NCBI GenBank assembly: GCA_030604735.1
Contig: JAUVVG010000010.1
Location: forward strand, 26,786 to 90,785
From: Azoarcus sp.
Lineage (GTDB): Bacteria > Pseudomonadota > Gammaproteobacteria > Burkholderiales > Rhodocyclaceae
Direction of reading: 5' to 3'
DNA length: 64,000 bases
Shown piece by piece: positions 32,508 to 41,827 of the stretch. Position 1 is the stretch's first letter, and the number at the start of each line of letters is the position of its first letter. Both the position numbers and the translations under genes were made by a program. Below the pieces are notes generated by a model that saw nothing but the letters and a program-made list of their open reading frames with translations, ran no database searches and had not been told where the DNA came from.

Positions 32508-33130
32508 GAGGACGCGACCAGGCGTCGCGCGCCGTCTATGCGGGGTCGAAAATAGACATTGTCCAGCCGCTCGATCCGGATCTGACCGCGGCTGGAAGGC
32601 GCATGGACAAAGCGGCCTTCGCCCATGTAGATGCCCATGTGCGAGTGGGGTCGATTCAGTGTGTTGAAAAACACCAGGTCGCCCGGACGCAGCTCGGAAA
32701 CCTTGATCGGTTTGGTGATTCGGGCGATCTGCGCTGCATTGTGGGGCAAATTACGTCCGCTGACCTGCTCGACGATGTAGCTGACCATGCCGCTGCAATC
32801 CAGCCCGGCTTCCGGATTGCGGCCGCCGAAACGGTATCCGGTGCCGAGCAGCCCCAGCGCGTAGAGCACCATTTCCTGGGCCGCGACTTCGTCTTCGATC
32901 ATGAAGTAGTTGCGATGGTCGGCCCCAGGCTTCGCTGAATAGGTCTGCGAGGATTGTCCGCTCGACGTGACCGTCGGCTTGCCTGCACAACCGGCCAGCA
33001 CGGAGCTGACAAGCAACAGCACCAACCAGCCGGAAAACAGCGAAGCCGGATGACTTGGATTGTTCGGCTTCCAGCTGACGGGCGAGGTGGCAGGGAGGGT
33101 GCCGTCCTCGCTGGCTGGTCGGTCACGCAT
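32501..33130 (-). CDS. NlpC/P60 family peptidoglycan hydrolase, probable lipoprotein
   Basis: The 209-residue protein has a hydrophobic stretch ending in a lipobox-like VLAGC (C48), then an NlpC/P60 domain with catalytic C112 in GLDCSGM and His164 in PHSHMGIYMGEGRF. It should cleave peptidoglycan stem peptides, anchored to a membrane. The segment before the hydrophobic stretch is unusually long (about 32 residues) for a lipoprotein signal. ATG 33130 is chosen because it falls after the upstream MliC-like gene; an alternative at 33175 would overlap that gene. Confidence 0.85.
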   Translation of the reverse strand: MRDRPASEDGTLPATSPVSWKPNNPSHPASLFSGWLVLLLVSSVLAGCAGKPTVTSSGQSSQTYSAKPGADHRNYFMIEDEVAAQEMVLYALGLLGTGYRFGGRNPEAGLDCSGMVSYIVEQVSGRNLPHNAAQIARITKPIKVSELRPGDLVFFNTLNRPHSHMGIYMGEGRFVHAPSSRGQIRIERLDNVYFRPRIDGARRLVASST

Positions 33131-33146
33131 CGTCGAACACCCTGCC

Positions 33147-33521
33147 TTACGCGTCGATGACGTGGCAGATGCCACGTGGGCTGGGTCCGGACGGTTCGAG
33201 CGTCGCCGACTGATCGCCGCTGGTGTGCAGTATCAGATGCCCGTCGGAGAATCGCATATCGGCGCTGCTTTCATCCTTGCCGAGCAGAAAGACACCGGTG
33301 CCATGGCGTAACCGGACATGTCCCTGGCGATACTCGACCGTGAATCGGTCTCCGTCTTCGCAGTTGTACGCTACAAGCGTACTCGCGTCCCGGGTATAGG
33401 CAGTGCCGGCGAGAGCACCAGCAGCCAGCAGCATCACCCCTGCCGCTAGAATGCGGATTCTCTTCGGGACGTGATATGCGGGGTGTGCGTCCGGCAAGTC
33501 GTGGCTCGGAGGTGAAGTCAT
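33147..33521 (-). CDS. MliC-like lysozyme-inhibitor domain protein
   Basis: This 124-residue protein has a membrane segment (about residues 22-42) with no lipobox Cys, then a MliC/PliC-like beta domain: VAYNCEDGDRFTVEY, a hydrophobic core, FSDGHLILHTSGDQSATLE, and a closing Cys (C54 and C119 could form the disulfide). The family inhibits C-type lysozyme in the periplasm; inhibition here is inferred. It starts 6 nt after the SIMPL gene and ends 16 nt before the NlpC/P60 gene, so the three form an operon of envelope proteins. Confidence 0.75.
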   Translation of the reverse strand: MTSPPSHDLPDAHPAYHVPKRIRILAAGVMLLAAGALAGTAYTRDASTLVAYNCEDGDRFTVEYRQGHVRLRHGTGVFLLGKDESSADMRFSDGHLILHTSGDQSATLEPSGPSPRGICHVIDA

Positions 33522-33527
33522 GATTCG

Positions 33528-34244
33528 TCAGTCCAGCAATTCGATGGTGCCGTTCACATTCACATTGATCTCGCTTTCACCCCCCTCGAGCGGGGCCGGT
33601 GCGGCGGCTTCCATGGCCACCATGTTCGAGCGCATCATCGGATAAATCGGCCCATGCCCCCCGCCATAATTGACCGACAGGTGTTTGAGCCGGTAACGCT
33701 TGCCGAGGGTGGACGACAAGGACGCGGCACGCTCCTCGAAGGCGCGTATCGCATCGGTGGCGGCCAGGTCCGCAGCGGCATTCCGGGTGGCGGCAGAAGG
33801 CATCATCACCAGGTTGGTGATGGCCAGGGTTTGTTGCAGTTTGCCCAGCAATTCAGACAGCGCAGGAATGTTCTGGCTTTCGAGGCTGATGGCCGAGCGC
33901 ATCCGCCAGGCCTCAATGGTCTGGCCATTGCGCGCATACACCGGCCAGGTCGAGATGCCGGAGGTGCCGACCTTGACGTCGGGATACTGTTTGGCGGTCT
34001 CGAGGGCGGACTGGATGGCTTTATTGACCGTGACCGACAGGGTTGCCGGATCTGGGTCGGTCGCCTCGAAGTAGGCCGAGGCCTGGGCCAGGTCGTTGGC
34101 GGCGGTGCGGCTGGCTTCTGCCGACAAATCGATGGTGGCCGGCGATCGGCTTTCCCCGACCTGCGCCTGGGCGAGTCCGCCCGAGAGAAACAAGGCGGTG
34201 CAAAGGGTCGCAATCTTGATGTTGCGGACGAGACAGGCGTGCAT
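33528..34244 (-). CDS. SIMPL (DUF541) periplasmic protein
   Basis: The 238-residue protein has a signal peptide (ending AQAQ) and the SIMPL/DUF541 layout: VGESRSPATIDLSAEAS, a long helical centre, and a final beta strand INVNVNGTIELLD. The central STWPVYARNGQTIEAWRMRS is typical. E. coli YggE, a member, is linked to oxidative stress, but the function is not settled. The 129-nt upstream spacer is AT-rich, with the palindrome CTTACGTAAG, and likely carries the promoter of this three-gene operon. Confidence 0.86.
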   Translation of the reverse strand: MHACLVRNIKIATLCTALFLSGGLAQAQVGESRSPATIDLSAEASRTAANDLAQASAYFEATDPDPATLSVTVNKAIQSALETAKQYPDVKVGTSGISTWPVYARNGQTIEAWRMRSAISLESQNIPALSELLGKLQQTLAITNLVMMPSAATRNAAADLAATDAIRAFEERAASLSSTLGKRYRLKHLSVNYGGGHGPIYPMMRSNMVAMEAAAPAPLEGGESEINVNVNGTIELLD

Positions 34245-34373
34245 GGTGTCGGTTCATCCGTTGATCATGATGATCTGAAGTGTAACGCGCTTTTTAACAA
34301 TCAGATGAAGTTTCTTACGTAAGGTCTTGTAAAAAAACTCTTACTCATCGCCGTAGATTGAAGCCCGAGCGCG

Positions 34374-34916
34374 TCAGGCAGCGGCTGTCGGCGGGTCAAT
34401 CCTGACCGCGCCCTTTGCATAGCGGCGTGCATTATCCACATAGTGGGCTGCGTTGGCTCGCAATCCTTCGATGTCGGCATCGCTCAATTCGCGGATGATG
34501 CGCCCGGGCGAACCTACCACCAAAGAACGGTCCGGGATCACTTTTCCTTCTGGAATCAGTGCATTGGCGCCGATGATGCATTCCTTTCCGATCACCGCAT
34601 GGTTCAGGACCACCGCGTTGATACCGATCAGGGAGCCATCGCCGATGGTGCAACCGTGGAGCATGACCATATGGCCGACCGTGACGTTGGAGCCTATCGT
34701 CAACGGCACGCCATCGTCGTTGTGCAGGACCGAGCCGTCCTGGATGTTGGTGTTGTCGCCGATCACGATCGGATCGTTGTCGCCGCGCACCACCACGTTG
34801 TACCAGATGCTGACGTTCTTGCCGGCCTGCACCCGGCCGATCACGGTGGCGTTGTCGGCGACCCAGCAACCTTCATCGAAGCTCGGTTTGCAATCGTCCA
34901 GGGCATAAATGGTCAT
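34374..34916 (-). CDS. Gamma-class carbonic anhydrase-like hexapeptide protein
   Basis: The 180-residue left-handed beta-helix protein shows the three zinc histidines with the expected spacing: H65 (GSVLHNDD), H82 and H87 (VGHMVMLHGC). It matches the YrdA/PaaY/CaiE group, which includes active and inactive carbonic anhydrases. The start at 34916 (MTIYALDDCKP) is preceded by GAGAG. A frame open to 36050 on the same strand only overlaps rlmJ and the MazG-like gene and is not coding. It diverges from rlmJ. Confidence 0.9.
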   Translation of the reverse strand: MTIYALDDCKPSFDEGCWVADNATVIGRVQAGKNVSIWYNVVVRGDNDPIVIGDNTNIQDGSVLHNDDGVPLTIGSNVTVGHMVMLHGCTIGDGSLIGINAVVLNHAVIGKECIIGANALIPEGKVIPDRSLVVGSPGRIIRELSDADIEGLRANAAHYVDNARRYAKGAVRIDPPTAAA

Positions 34917-35099
34917 GGTGGTCTCTCTCTGTTCTTGTAGGGGCAGGTTCCTGATGGAACCGGGCGCCATGATACCAAGACCTCCACGCCTCGTGGCCGG
35001 CAGAAGCCGAAGCCGATTGTGCTGGATGCCCGAGTCCCACAGCCGGTGGTAGCATCTGAATCCGGTCCCATACATTCGATCACACTCATTCGAAATTTC

Positions 35100-35945
35100 A
35101 TGCTCAGCTACAGACACGCCTTTCATGCTGGAAACCATGCCGATGTGCTGAAGCATTTCGTGCTCATCGAGTTGCTGCGCTACTACAACCGAAAGGACAA
35201 GCCATGGTGGTTCGTCGATACCCATGCTGGAGCAGGCTGCTATGCCCTGGCCAGCGAGCAGGCCGGCAAGACCGAGGAGTATCGGGAAGGGATAGGCCGC
35301 CTGTGGGACCGGGATGAGCTGCCGGCGGTGTTTGCACCTTATCTCGAGGCGGTCAGCCAGTTCAATCCGCACGGTACGCTGACCTTTTATCCCGGTTCTC
35401 CGGCGCTGGCGATGACCCAGCTCCGGTCGCAGGACAAGATGCGTTTGTTCGAACTGCATCCGGCCGATGCGTTGGCGCTGGAAAAGACCTTCGCTCGCGA
35501 TGCCGACCGGGTCGTGGTCCGCAAGGCGGACGGCTTCAATGCGCTCAAGGGTTTGTTGCCACCGCTGACCCGCCGGGCGGTGGTGTTGATCGATCCGCCC
35601 TACGAGGTCAAGGACGACTATCGGCGCGTGGTCGAGGTGGTTCGGGATGCGCTCAGGCGATTTCCCGGTGGCACCTATGCGATCTGGTATCCGATGCTGA
35701 GCCGGCCAGAAGCCCAGAAACTGCCGGAGCGATTGAGCCAGATCGGTGGCGATAGCTGGCTGGATGTGCGTCTGAGCGTCAGGACACCGTCGCCGGATGG
35801 CTTCGGCATGTTCGGCAGCGGACTTTTCATTTTCAACCCGCCCTGGATACTGCCCGGTCTTCTCGAGCAAGCACTCCCCACGCTGGTCGATTTGTTGGGT
35901 GAGGACGACGGAGCGGGCTTCGACCTGGAGCACGTGATCGAATGA
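35100..35945 (+). CDS. rlmJ: 23S rRNA (adenine-2030 N6)-methyltransferase (RlmJ)
   Basis: RlmJ methylates A2030 of 23S rRNA. The sequence begins MLSYRHAFHAGNHADVLKH, the family signature, and carries the N6-adenine motif IDPPYE with D165. At 281 residues it matches E. coli (280). Its stop codon overlaps the ATG of the next gene by ATGA, so the two are translationally coupled. Confidence 0.97.
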   Translation: MLSYRHAFHAGNHADVLKHFVLIELLRYYNRKDKPWWFVDTHAGAGCYALASEQAGKTEEYREGIGRLWDRDELPAVFAPYLEAVSQFNPHGTLTFYPGSPALAMTQLRSQDKMRLFELHPADALALEKTFARDADRVVVRKADGFNALKGLLPPLTRRAVVLIDPPYEVKDDYRRVVEVVRDALRRFPGGTYAIWYPMLSRPEAQKLPERLSQIGGDSWLDVRLSVRTPSPDGFGMFGSGLFIFNPPWILPGLLEQALPTLVDLLGEDDGAGFDLEHVIE

Positions 35946-36301
35946 GCGAGCGGGATGATTCCCTGGCGGCACTGCGCGAGGCGGTGCGGCGCTTCGCCGA
36001 AGAACGCGACTGGACTCGCTTTCACTCGCCCAAGAATCTGGTGATGGCAATGACCGGGGAGGTCGGCGAAGTCGCCGAACACTTCCAATGGTTGAGTGCG
36101 GAAGAGTCCGCGGCGCTGGATGACGGCACCCGCGAGGCGGTGGCGCTCGAACTGGCTGACGTGCTGATCTACCTGGTGCGATTGGCCGATGTGCTGGGCG
36201 TTGACCTGGACGAGGCCGCCCGGCGCAAGCTCGCGATCAACGCGCTTCGCTACCCGGTCGAGAAGGCCTACGGCAACGCCATCAAGTACGACCAGCTCTG
36301 A
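35942..36301 (+). CDS. MazG-like nucleotide pyrophosphohydrolase
   Basis: The 119-residue protein belongs to the small MazG/dCTPase-like group: GEVGEVAEHFQW supplies the first acidic metal motif and ELADVLIYLVRLAD the second. Such all-alpha enzymes hydrolyse dNTPs (often dCTP or damaged nucleotides) to monophosphate and pyrophosphate. The exact substrate is not known. It overlaps rlmJ by ATGA. Confidence 0.9.
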   Translation: MSERDDSLAALREAVRRFAEERDWTRFHSPKNLVMAMTGEVGEVAEHFQWLSAEESAALDDGTREAVALELADVLIYLVRLADVLGVDLDEAARRKLAINALRYPVEKAYGNAIKYDQL

Positions 36302-36416
36302 TTCCTGCCTCAGCGGTTTGACCAGACGCAAATAGTCGCCGGATACGCCTGATTTCGTTTGGGTTAAGGAAACATTTCTGAAACAATAGCGCCTTTGATT
36401 TTTCTACGGATCAGGC

Positions 36417-38003
36417 GTGGAACTGAAACACATCAGCGAGTTGGAGCGGGCGACGCAGAAGGGGAGGATCGAGCTCTTCCGTCTCGGCATCGGCTTGCTT
36501 TTCATCATCGGTGTGATGCTCTACACCATTGCGCGCGGGGAAGCGCAGGGAAGCCTGTTCATCGTGATCGCGGCGATGATAGGCGGCTACATGGCGATGA
36601 ACATCGGGGCCAACGATGTCGCCAACAACGTCGGCCCGGCGGTGGGTTCCAAAGCCTTGACACTGGGTGGGGCGCTGGTGATCGCGGCCATCTTCGAAGC
36701 CGCCGGCGCGATCATCGCCGGGGGCGAGGTGGTCGGCACCATTCGCAGCGGCATCATCGACCCCAATCAGATTCCGGACGGCGATACCTTCATCTGGGTG
36801 ATGATGGCTGCCTTGCTTGCAGCCGCGTTGTGGCTCAACATCGCGACCGCGCTCGGTGCGCCGGTTTCTACGACCCACTCCATCGTGGGTGCGGTGCTGG
36901 GCGCCGGGATCGCGTCCAGTGGATTGGGCATCGGCAACTGGGATACGGTCGGCCGCATCGTGATCAGCTGGGTGGTGTCGCCGCTGATGGGCGGCGTGAT
37001 CGCGGCATTCTTCCTCTACGTGATCAAGCGCAGCATCACCTACAAGGCCGACCTGATCGGCGCAGCGAGAAAAACGGTTCCCTACCTGGTCGCGCTGATG
37101 GCGTTCGTGTTCGCGGTTTACCTGATGCTCAAGGGCTTCAGCAAGATCTGGAAGGTGAGCGACGCCCAGGCGGTCGTGGTGGGTGCTGCCGTGGGTGTGC
37201 TGGTCTTGCTCGTAGTGAGGCCGTTGGTGGCCAAGCGCGCGGCCCACATCGCGAATTCCAAGGACGGCGTCAATCAGTTATTCACCGTACCGCTGATCTT
37301 CTCGGCGGCCTTGCTCAGCTTCGCGCATGGCTCCAACGATGTGGCCAATGCGGTCGGACCGCTGGCGGCGATCGTGGAGGTCGTTACTTCCGGCACCGGT
37401 GAAATCGCGCGTGCGGCACCCATTCCGATGTGGGTGATGGTGGTCGGCGCGCTCGGCATCGCCGTGGGCCTGGGCTTGTTCGGTCCGCGGGTGATCAAGA
37501 CGGTGGGTTCCGAGATTACCGAACTCGACAAGATGCGGGCCTACTGCATCGCGATGGCGGCGACGATTACCGTCATCATCGCGAGCCAGTTGGGAATCCC
37601 GGTCAGTACCACCCATGTGGCGGTGGGGGCGGTATTCGGGGTCGGTTTCCTGCGCGAATTCCTGAAGAGCAATTATGCCCGCATGCTCGAGGACATCAAG
37701 GCGCACCACCCGGAAGGGGATCAGGAAGCGATCGATGCGTTCATGGTTCGTTTCACCAAGGCCTCGGTGGATGAGAAGGGGCGTTTGCTGGCCGAACTCA
37801 AACGCCAGTCCAAGCAGCATGAGGACCCGGCCAATTTCTCGAAGACCGAGCGCAAGGGATTGCGCAAGGTGTATCGCAAGGAACTGGTCAAGCGCTCGCA
37901 GGTGATGCGCATCGTCGCAGCCTGGGTCATCACGGTGCCTGCTTCGGCGCTGATGGCGGGACTGCTTTTCTTCACCATCAAGGGGATGATGATAGGCGCC
38001 TGA
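36417..38003 (+). CDS. PiT family inorganic phosphate transporter
   Basis: This 528-residue protein has two PiT signature repeats, GANDVANNVGPAVGSKA and AHGSNDVANAVGPLAAI, and about ten to twelve membrane helices with a hydrophilic C-terminal loop. It should carry out cation-coupled phosphate uptake. The start is GTG 36417. TTGGGT and AACAAT (about 36359-36387) could be a weak promoter with 17-nt spacing; no Pho box is apparent. No DUF47 (PhoU-like) gene, often adjacent to pit, is present. Confidence 0.93.
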   Translation: MELKHISELERATQKGRIELFRLGIGLLFIIGVMLYTIARGEAQGSLFIVIAAMIGGYMAMNIGANDVANNVGPAVGSKALTLGGALVIAAIFEAAGAIIAGGEVVGTIRSGIIDPNQIPDGDTFIWVMMAALLAAALWLNIATALGAPVSTTHSIVGAVLGAGIASSGLGIGNWDTVGRIVISWVVSPLMGGVIAAFFLYVIKRSITYKADLIGAARKTVPYLVALMAFVFAVYLMLKGFSKIWKVSDAQAVVVGAAVGVLVLLVVRPLVAKRAAHIANSKDGVNQLFTVPLIFSAALLSFAHGSNDVANAVGPLAAIVEVVTSGTGEIARAAPIPMWVMVVGALGIAVGLGLFGPRVIKTVGSEITELDKMRAYCIAMAATITVIIASQLGIPVSTTHVAVGAVFGVGFLREFLKSNYARMLEDIKAHHPEGDQEAIDAFMVRFTKASVDEKGRLLAELKRQSKQHEDPANFSKTERKGLRKVYRKELVKRSQVMRIVAAWVITVPASALMAGLLFFTIKGMMIGA

Positions 38004-38131
38004 GTGATACGCACCGCACTGGTGCAAAGCGAGAACCGAATCGGCGCTCGCGCATCGGGATGGTGCGTTGCAGCATGCGAGTACGCAACATAAGTCGTCA
38101 CCGCGCTTATCCGCTGCTATGATCGGCGCCC

Positions 38132-38458
38132 ATGTTCAGTTTCGAAGTCATCGCCCTCATCCTGTTGTGTCTTGCCGGCTGGTTCTGGTTCGACACCAAT
38201 CGCGCGCGCGAGGCGGGCGTGAACGCTGCACGTACCAGTTGCTCGCGCGAAGGCGTGCAACTGCTGGACGATACGGTTTCTTTCCGTTCCCTGCGCTTCG
38301 CTCGTGACGAAAACGGCCGAGTGGCTTTACGGCGTGTCTATGACTTCGAATATTCGGGCACCGGGCTGGATCGCTATCGCGGATCGGTGATGCTGTTGGG
38401 CAACGAGGTCGTGATGCTGGACATCAGTGAGCACATTGGCCGCTACCTTCAGGGGTGA
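38132..38458 (+). CDS. DUF3301 family protein
   Basis: The 108-residue protein has one N-terminal membrane helix (residues 5-20) with the WFWFD motif after it, then CSREGVQLLDDTV and RRVYDFEYSGTG, the typical DUF3301 pattern of gammaproteobacteria. No function is established. It stands alone between pit and the convergent folE gene, whose end is 13 nt away. Confidence 0.88.
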   Translation: MFSFEVIALILLCLAGWFWFDTNRAREAGVNAARTSCSREGVQLLDDTVSFRSLRFARDENGRVALRRVYDFEYSGTGLDRYRGSVMLLGNEVVMLDISEHIGRYLQG

Positions 38459-38471
38459 CCGGGGGCTTTGC

Positions 38472-39101
38472 TCAGCTGGAGTGACCGAAACTGCGCAGAA
38501 ATTCATTCTTCAACTGGGCCGAGTCGTTGAATGCGCCGCCATAGGCCTGGGTGATCACCCTTTCGTCTCCGCGTCTGTCCTCTCCGAGCAGCAGGCAGAG
38601 TTGTTCTGCCTCGATGACACAGGCCGCGCCGCTCGCCTTGCCATGTGTCATCAAGGCATCGACGATGTCCCGCGTCATCCATTCCTGGTAAGTGAAGCGG
38701 TGACCGATCGCATCGACGAGGCGCGCGATCCGGCCGAATCCATGCAAGCGTCCGCCCGGCAGGTAGGCGACATGCGCTACGCCTCGGAACGGGACCAGAT
38801 GGTGCGGGCAGACCCCATGGATCGCGATGCCGCGAATGATCACCATGTCGCGTCGGGCGTCCTCGAAGCCATCGCCGAGCGCTTCGGCCGGGTCCAGCTC
38901 ATAGCCACCCAGCAGGCGCTTCTGCCATAACTCACACACGCGTTTCGCTGTTCTACCCGTGTGCGCGCCATCGGGCGCGACCCCGCAGGCCTTCAGCAGA
39001 TCGGCCACCGCTTGTTCAAACGCGGGTGCGTCGAACCCTCCCCGACGTGGAATGCCTATCGTGCCGGTGGTCGGTCCGGGGTGTTCATGGTCATGGCTCA
39101 T
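38472..39101 (-). CDS. folE: GTP cyclohydrolase I (FolE)
   Basis: FolE converts GTP to dihydroneopterin triphosphate for folate or related pterins. Zinc ligands are seen as C98 and H101 in GVCPHHLVPF and C169 in EAEQLC. The usual sequence after the last Cys (MRGV-type) is replaced by LLLGEDRRG, so this is a divergent FolE. ATG 39101 (MSHDHEHPGP) follows AGGA by 8 nt; ATG 39110 and 39131 are in frame too. The protein has 209 residues and diverges from an AAA+ gene. Confidence 0.88.
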   Translation of the reverse strand: MSHDHEHPGPTTGTIGIPRRGGFDAPAFEQAVADLLKACGVAPDGAHTGRTAKRVCELWQKRLLGGYELDPAEALGDGFEDARRDMVIIRGIAIHGVCPHHLVPFRGVAHVAYLPGGRLHGFGRIARLVDAIGHRFTYQEWMTRDIVDALMTHGKASGAACVIEAEQLCLLLGEDRRGDERVITQAYGGAFNDSAQLKNEFLRSFGHSS

Positions 39102-39258
39102 GTCGCTCATCCTGTCGCCTGTTGCTGCCATGATAGCCCAAGCTCGCGACAGGCCTTCGACAAACGGGCATACAAGATGCTTGTCCAAAGCTGCGGGGCG
39201 CGCCAGAATCGAGCCACGATCTGGATGACCCAGCCGAACATTCGTGACGGAGATTCCC

Positions 39259-40224
39259 ATGACGACAACCGACATCCGTATTCCGCTGGCCGAAGCCCGG
39301 GAGATCTACCGGGTCGAGGATGTGGACCGAGCGATCGAAGAGAGCGCGCCGACGCGCAACGAGGCCTTGGCGGCTTTTTACGAACGCATGAAGAAGCTCG
39401 GCGGAACGCGTTTCGTGGTCAAGCCCAGCCGCGCCGATACGCTGGACAGCTTGTACGATCGCTGCCCGAACTTCGACGAAGTCATCGACGATGTGCGCAA
39501 GTCGATGGCGCTGGCCGTATCGGGTAACGAGCCGATGTCTTTCGCGCCGATTCTGCTGTTGGGCGAGCCCGGTATCGGCAAGACCCATTTTGCCCGCCTG
39601 CTCGCAGACCAGCTCGGCACCGGCTACCACTTCGTGTCCATGAGTTCGCTCACCGCCGGCTGGATTCTGTCCGGCGCGGCGGCACAGTGGAATCACTCCA
39701 AGCCGGGCAAGGTCGCCCAGGCGCTGGTGGCCGGAGAGATGGCCAATCCGGTGATCGTGCTGGACGAGGTGGACAAGGCCGGTGGCGACAGTCGTTACGA
39801 TCCGATGGGGGCGCTCTACGAGTTGTTCGAGCATGATACCGCCAGGCGTTTCCGTGACGAATATGTGGATGTCGAGATCGATGCCAGCCACATCCTCTGG
39901 GTCACGACCGCCAACGACGAGCGCGGCATTCCAGAACCGATCCTGAACCGGATGAATGTCTATTCGGTGCCCAGACCCGACGCGTGCGAATCCTTCTCGA
40001 TCGCGTGCGGGTTGTATCGGGAGATCGTTGCGGCCCACGACTGGGGCTTCCCGGACGATCCGCCCGAAGAGGTGATGGAGCGCCTGGCGACGATGCCACC
40101 GCGGGAGCAGCGCCGTGCGCTGATGGCGGCATTCGGCAATGCCAAGTTGTCCGGTCGGGACCAGTTGCTGCCCGAAGACCTGGAGCGCTTCCGCGCCGGG
40201 CGCAAGCGCAAGATCGGGTTTTGA
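39259..40224 (+). CDS. AAA+ ATPase, Lon-like ATPase domain without protease
   Basis: The 321-residue protein has Walker A GEPGIGKT (102-109), Walker B VIVLDEVDK (165-173), and sensor 1 WVTTAND, with an Arg-finger-like NRM. The sequence around FDEVIDDVRKSMALA and the C-terminal RRALMAAFGNAKL resemble the Lon ATPase module, but there is no protease or Lon N-domain. The start at 39259 follows ACGGAG by 6 nt. No partner gene is adjacent; the substrate is unknown. Confidence 0.85.
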   Translation: MTTTDIRIPLAEAREIYRVEDVDRAIEESAPTRNEALAAFYERMKKLGGTRFVVKPSRADTLDSLYDRCPNFDEVIDDVRKSMALAVSGNEPMSFAPILLLGEPGIGKTHFARLLADQLGTGYHFVSMSSLTAGWILSGAAAQWNHSKPGKVAQALVAGEMANPVIVLDEVDKAGGDSRYDPMGALYELFEHDTARRFRDEYVDVEIDASHILWVTTANDERGIPEPILNRMNVYSVPRPDACESFSIACGLYREIVAAHDWGFPDDPPEEVMERLATMPPREQRRALMAAFGNAKLSGRDQLLPEDLERFRAGRKRKIGF

Positions 40225-40387
40225 TGGGCCGAGAGGCCTGAACGCGCTCGGCGTGGTGCCAGGCGTTGGCAAGTGTGGGTCGGCTGACCTGGCGTGCCGG
40301 CCCCGATCTGGCCGGTAGAAGAGCCCTCGCAGGCGTGCGGATTCCGCTAGGGTCCGGTCATGCTGGAAATGGCAGGATGCGCCCTGC

Positions 40388-40984
40388 TCAGGCGATGAAG
40401 ATCGGGTCCGAAAACACCAGGGTGCCGTCCTTGCGCATCATCAGGTTGTCGGCATTGAGAATGTCGGGCAACACCTGATACTCCTCGACGAAATCCGACA
40501 AGGCCTTGAGGGCGGCTTGCATGCTTTCGTTGATGTCGAGCGGATTCACTGCGACGTGATGCAGCGCGATGCGCCCCATATCCATGCCGAGCTGGCTCCA
40601 TTGCTGGCAGGCGTCCCAATAGAACTCGATTACCCGCAAGGCCAGCGTCGCCGCGGGTGAACCTTCGGTGAGAGGATAAAGTCGTTCCATTTCGAGCAGG
40701 TGGAACGGATAGCCCGACTGGGCTCGCCCGATCACACCGTGGTCGGCATAGATGATGGGGAAATGCTTTCCGCCGGGTCGATCGTCGGCGGTGTAGAGAA
40801 AGTAATCGGCGGGCGAGCTGACCACCTTGTAGACTCGATCGCTGTCTCCCTTGTCCAGCACAATGCTGTATTCGCCTCGCCCGATCTCCTTGGTGCCCGC
40901 CAGCAGCGGGTGTTCGGGAACCGGGTCGGGAAGCGTGACTGTCTGCCGTCCCATCATTGTGCGTACTTGTTCCAGGTTGAGCAT
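40388..40984 (-). CDS. Protein-kinase-like fold protein, function unknown
   Basis: This 198-residue protein is not a named family to me, but it has kinase-like landmarks in order: a Gly-rich loop EIGRGEYSIV (33-42), a Lys in RVYKVV (K53), a hinge-like LLEMERLYPL (96-105), then ILNADNLMMR (175-184) and LVFSDPIF (189-196), recalling the catalytic-loop Asn and the DFG position. It is shorter than usual kinases. It lies alone between an AAA+ gene and fabI. The kinase reading is an inference. Confidence 0.6.
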   Translation of the reverse strand: MLNLEQVRTMMGRQTVTLPDPVPEHPLLAGTKEIGRGEYSIVLDKGDSDRVYKVVSSPADYFLYTADDRPGGKHFPIIYADHGVIGRAQSGYPFHLLEMERLYPLTEGSPAATLALRVIEFYWDACQQWSQLGMDMGRIALHHVAVNPLDINESMQAALKALSDFVEEYQVLPDILNADNLMMRKDGTLVFSDPIFIA

Positions 40985-41047
40985 GCGTCGAACCCTCTTT
41001 CCGGAGCCTGCAGGCCTGCGCGCGCCGACTCCGGCTGTAAAGGGCAG

Positions 41048-41827
41048 TTACGCCATGATGTTGTAACCCGCATCGACGAAATGCACGCCACCGGTGACCA
41101 GTCTGCCTGCGTCCGAGACCAGGAATGCGGTCAGCGCGCCGATGTCTTCCGGCGTCACCAGGCGGTGCATGGGCGAACGCTCGACCGCGGCGGCCATCAG
41201 CCCGTCGAAACCGGCGATACCCGATGCAGCACGGGTCATCAGCGGACCCGGCGAGACCGCATTGACCCGGATATTCTTCTGGCCCAGTTCAGCTGCCATG
41301 TAGCGGGTGGCCGCTTCGAGCGCGGCCTTGCACAAGCCCATCACGCCATAGTTCGGGATGACCTTTTCGCTGCCAAGATAAGTCATCGTGATCAGGGAGC
41401 CGCCGCCGGCCTTTTCCATCAGGGGCTCGACCGTCTTGGCCAAGCGGACGAAAGAGTGGGTCGATACGTCCATCGCCATCGCGAACCCGTCGGGCGACGT
41501 GTCCACCACGCGGCCATGGAGGTCGTCGCGTTTCGCGAAGGCCATGCTGTGGATCGCGAAGTCGAGCTTGCCGAACTTGTTCGCGATTTCGTCATAGACT
41601 TGTGTCAAGGTTTCGGGGCGGGTGACATCGAGCAGATGCACGTCTTCGACACCGAGTCGATGCAGTACCGGCTCGATGAAGGCTCGGGTCTTCTCGTTCT
41701 GGTAGGTGATGATCAGTTTGGCGCCGGCGTCGGTGCAGGCTTCGGCCACGCCGGTCGAAATCGACTTTTCATTGGCGATGCCAGTGATGAGGCCGACTTT
41801 TCCTTCGAGATTGACGATGGGTTTCAT
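41048..41827 (-). CDS. fabI: Enoyl-[acyl-carrier-protein] reductase (FabI)
   Basis: FabI performs the last reduction of fatty-acid elongation with NAD(P)H. The 259-residue protein has GITGIANEKSI-type cofactor binding (GLITGIANEKS), and the catalytic pair Y160 and K167 with Y150 upstream, the FabI spacing. The start at 41827 (MKPIVNLEGK) follows GGAAA; the longer open frame to 41995 is non-coding spacer. The 198-nt spacer to the next gene contains TTGCAACAATT, also found upstream of the M23 gene. Confidence 0.96.
   Translation of the reverse strand: MKPIVNLEGKVGLITGIANEKSISTGVAEACTDAGAKLIITYQNEKTRAFIEPVLHRLGVEDVHLLDVTRPETLTQVYDEIANKFGKLDFAIHSMAFAKRDDLHGRVVDTSPDGFAMAMDVSTHSFVRLAKTVEPLMEKAGGGSLITMTYLGSEKVIPNYGVMGLCKAALEAATRYMAAELGQKNIRVNAVSPGPLMTRAASGIAGFDGLMAAAVERSPMHRLVTPEDIGALTAFLVSDAGRLVTGGVHFVDAGYNIMA

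Noticed and set aside
34917..36050. Extension of the gamma carbonic anhydrase frame upstream to 36050
   Set aside because: The extension is antisense to rlmJ and the MazG-like gene, and the family start MTIYALDD at 34916 has its own ribosome site.
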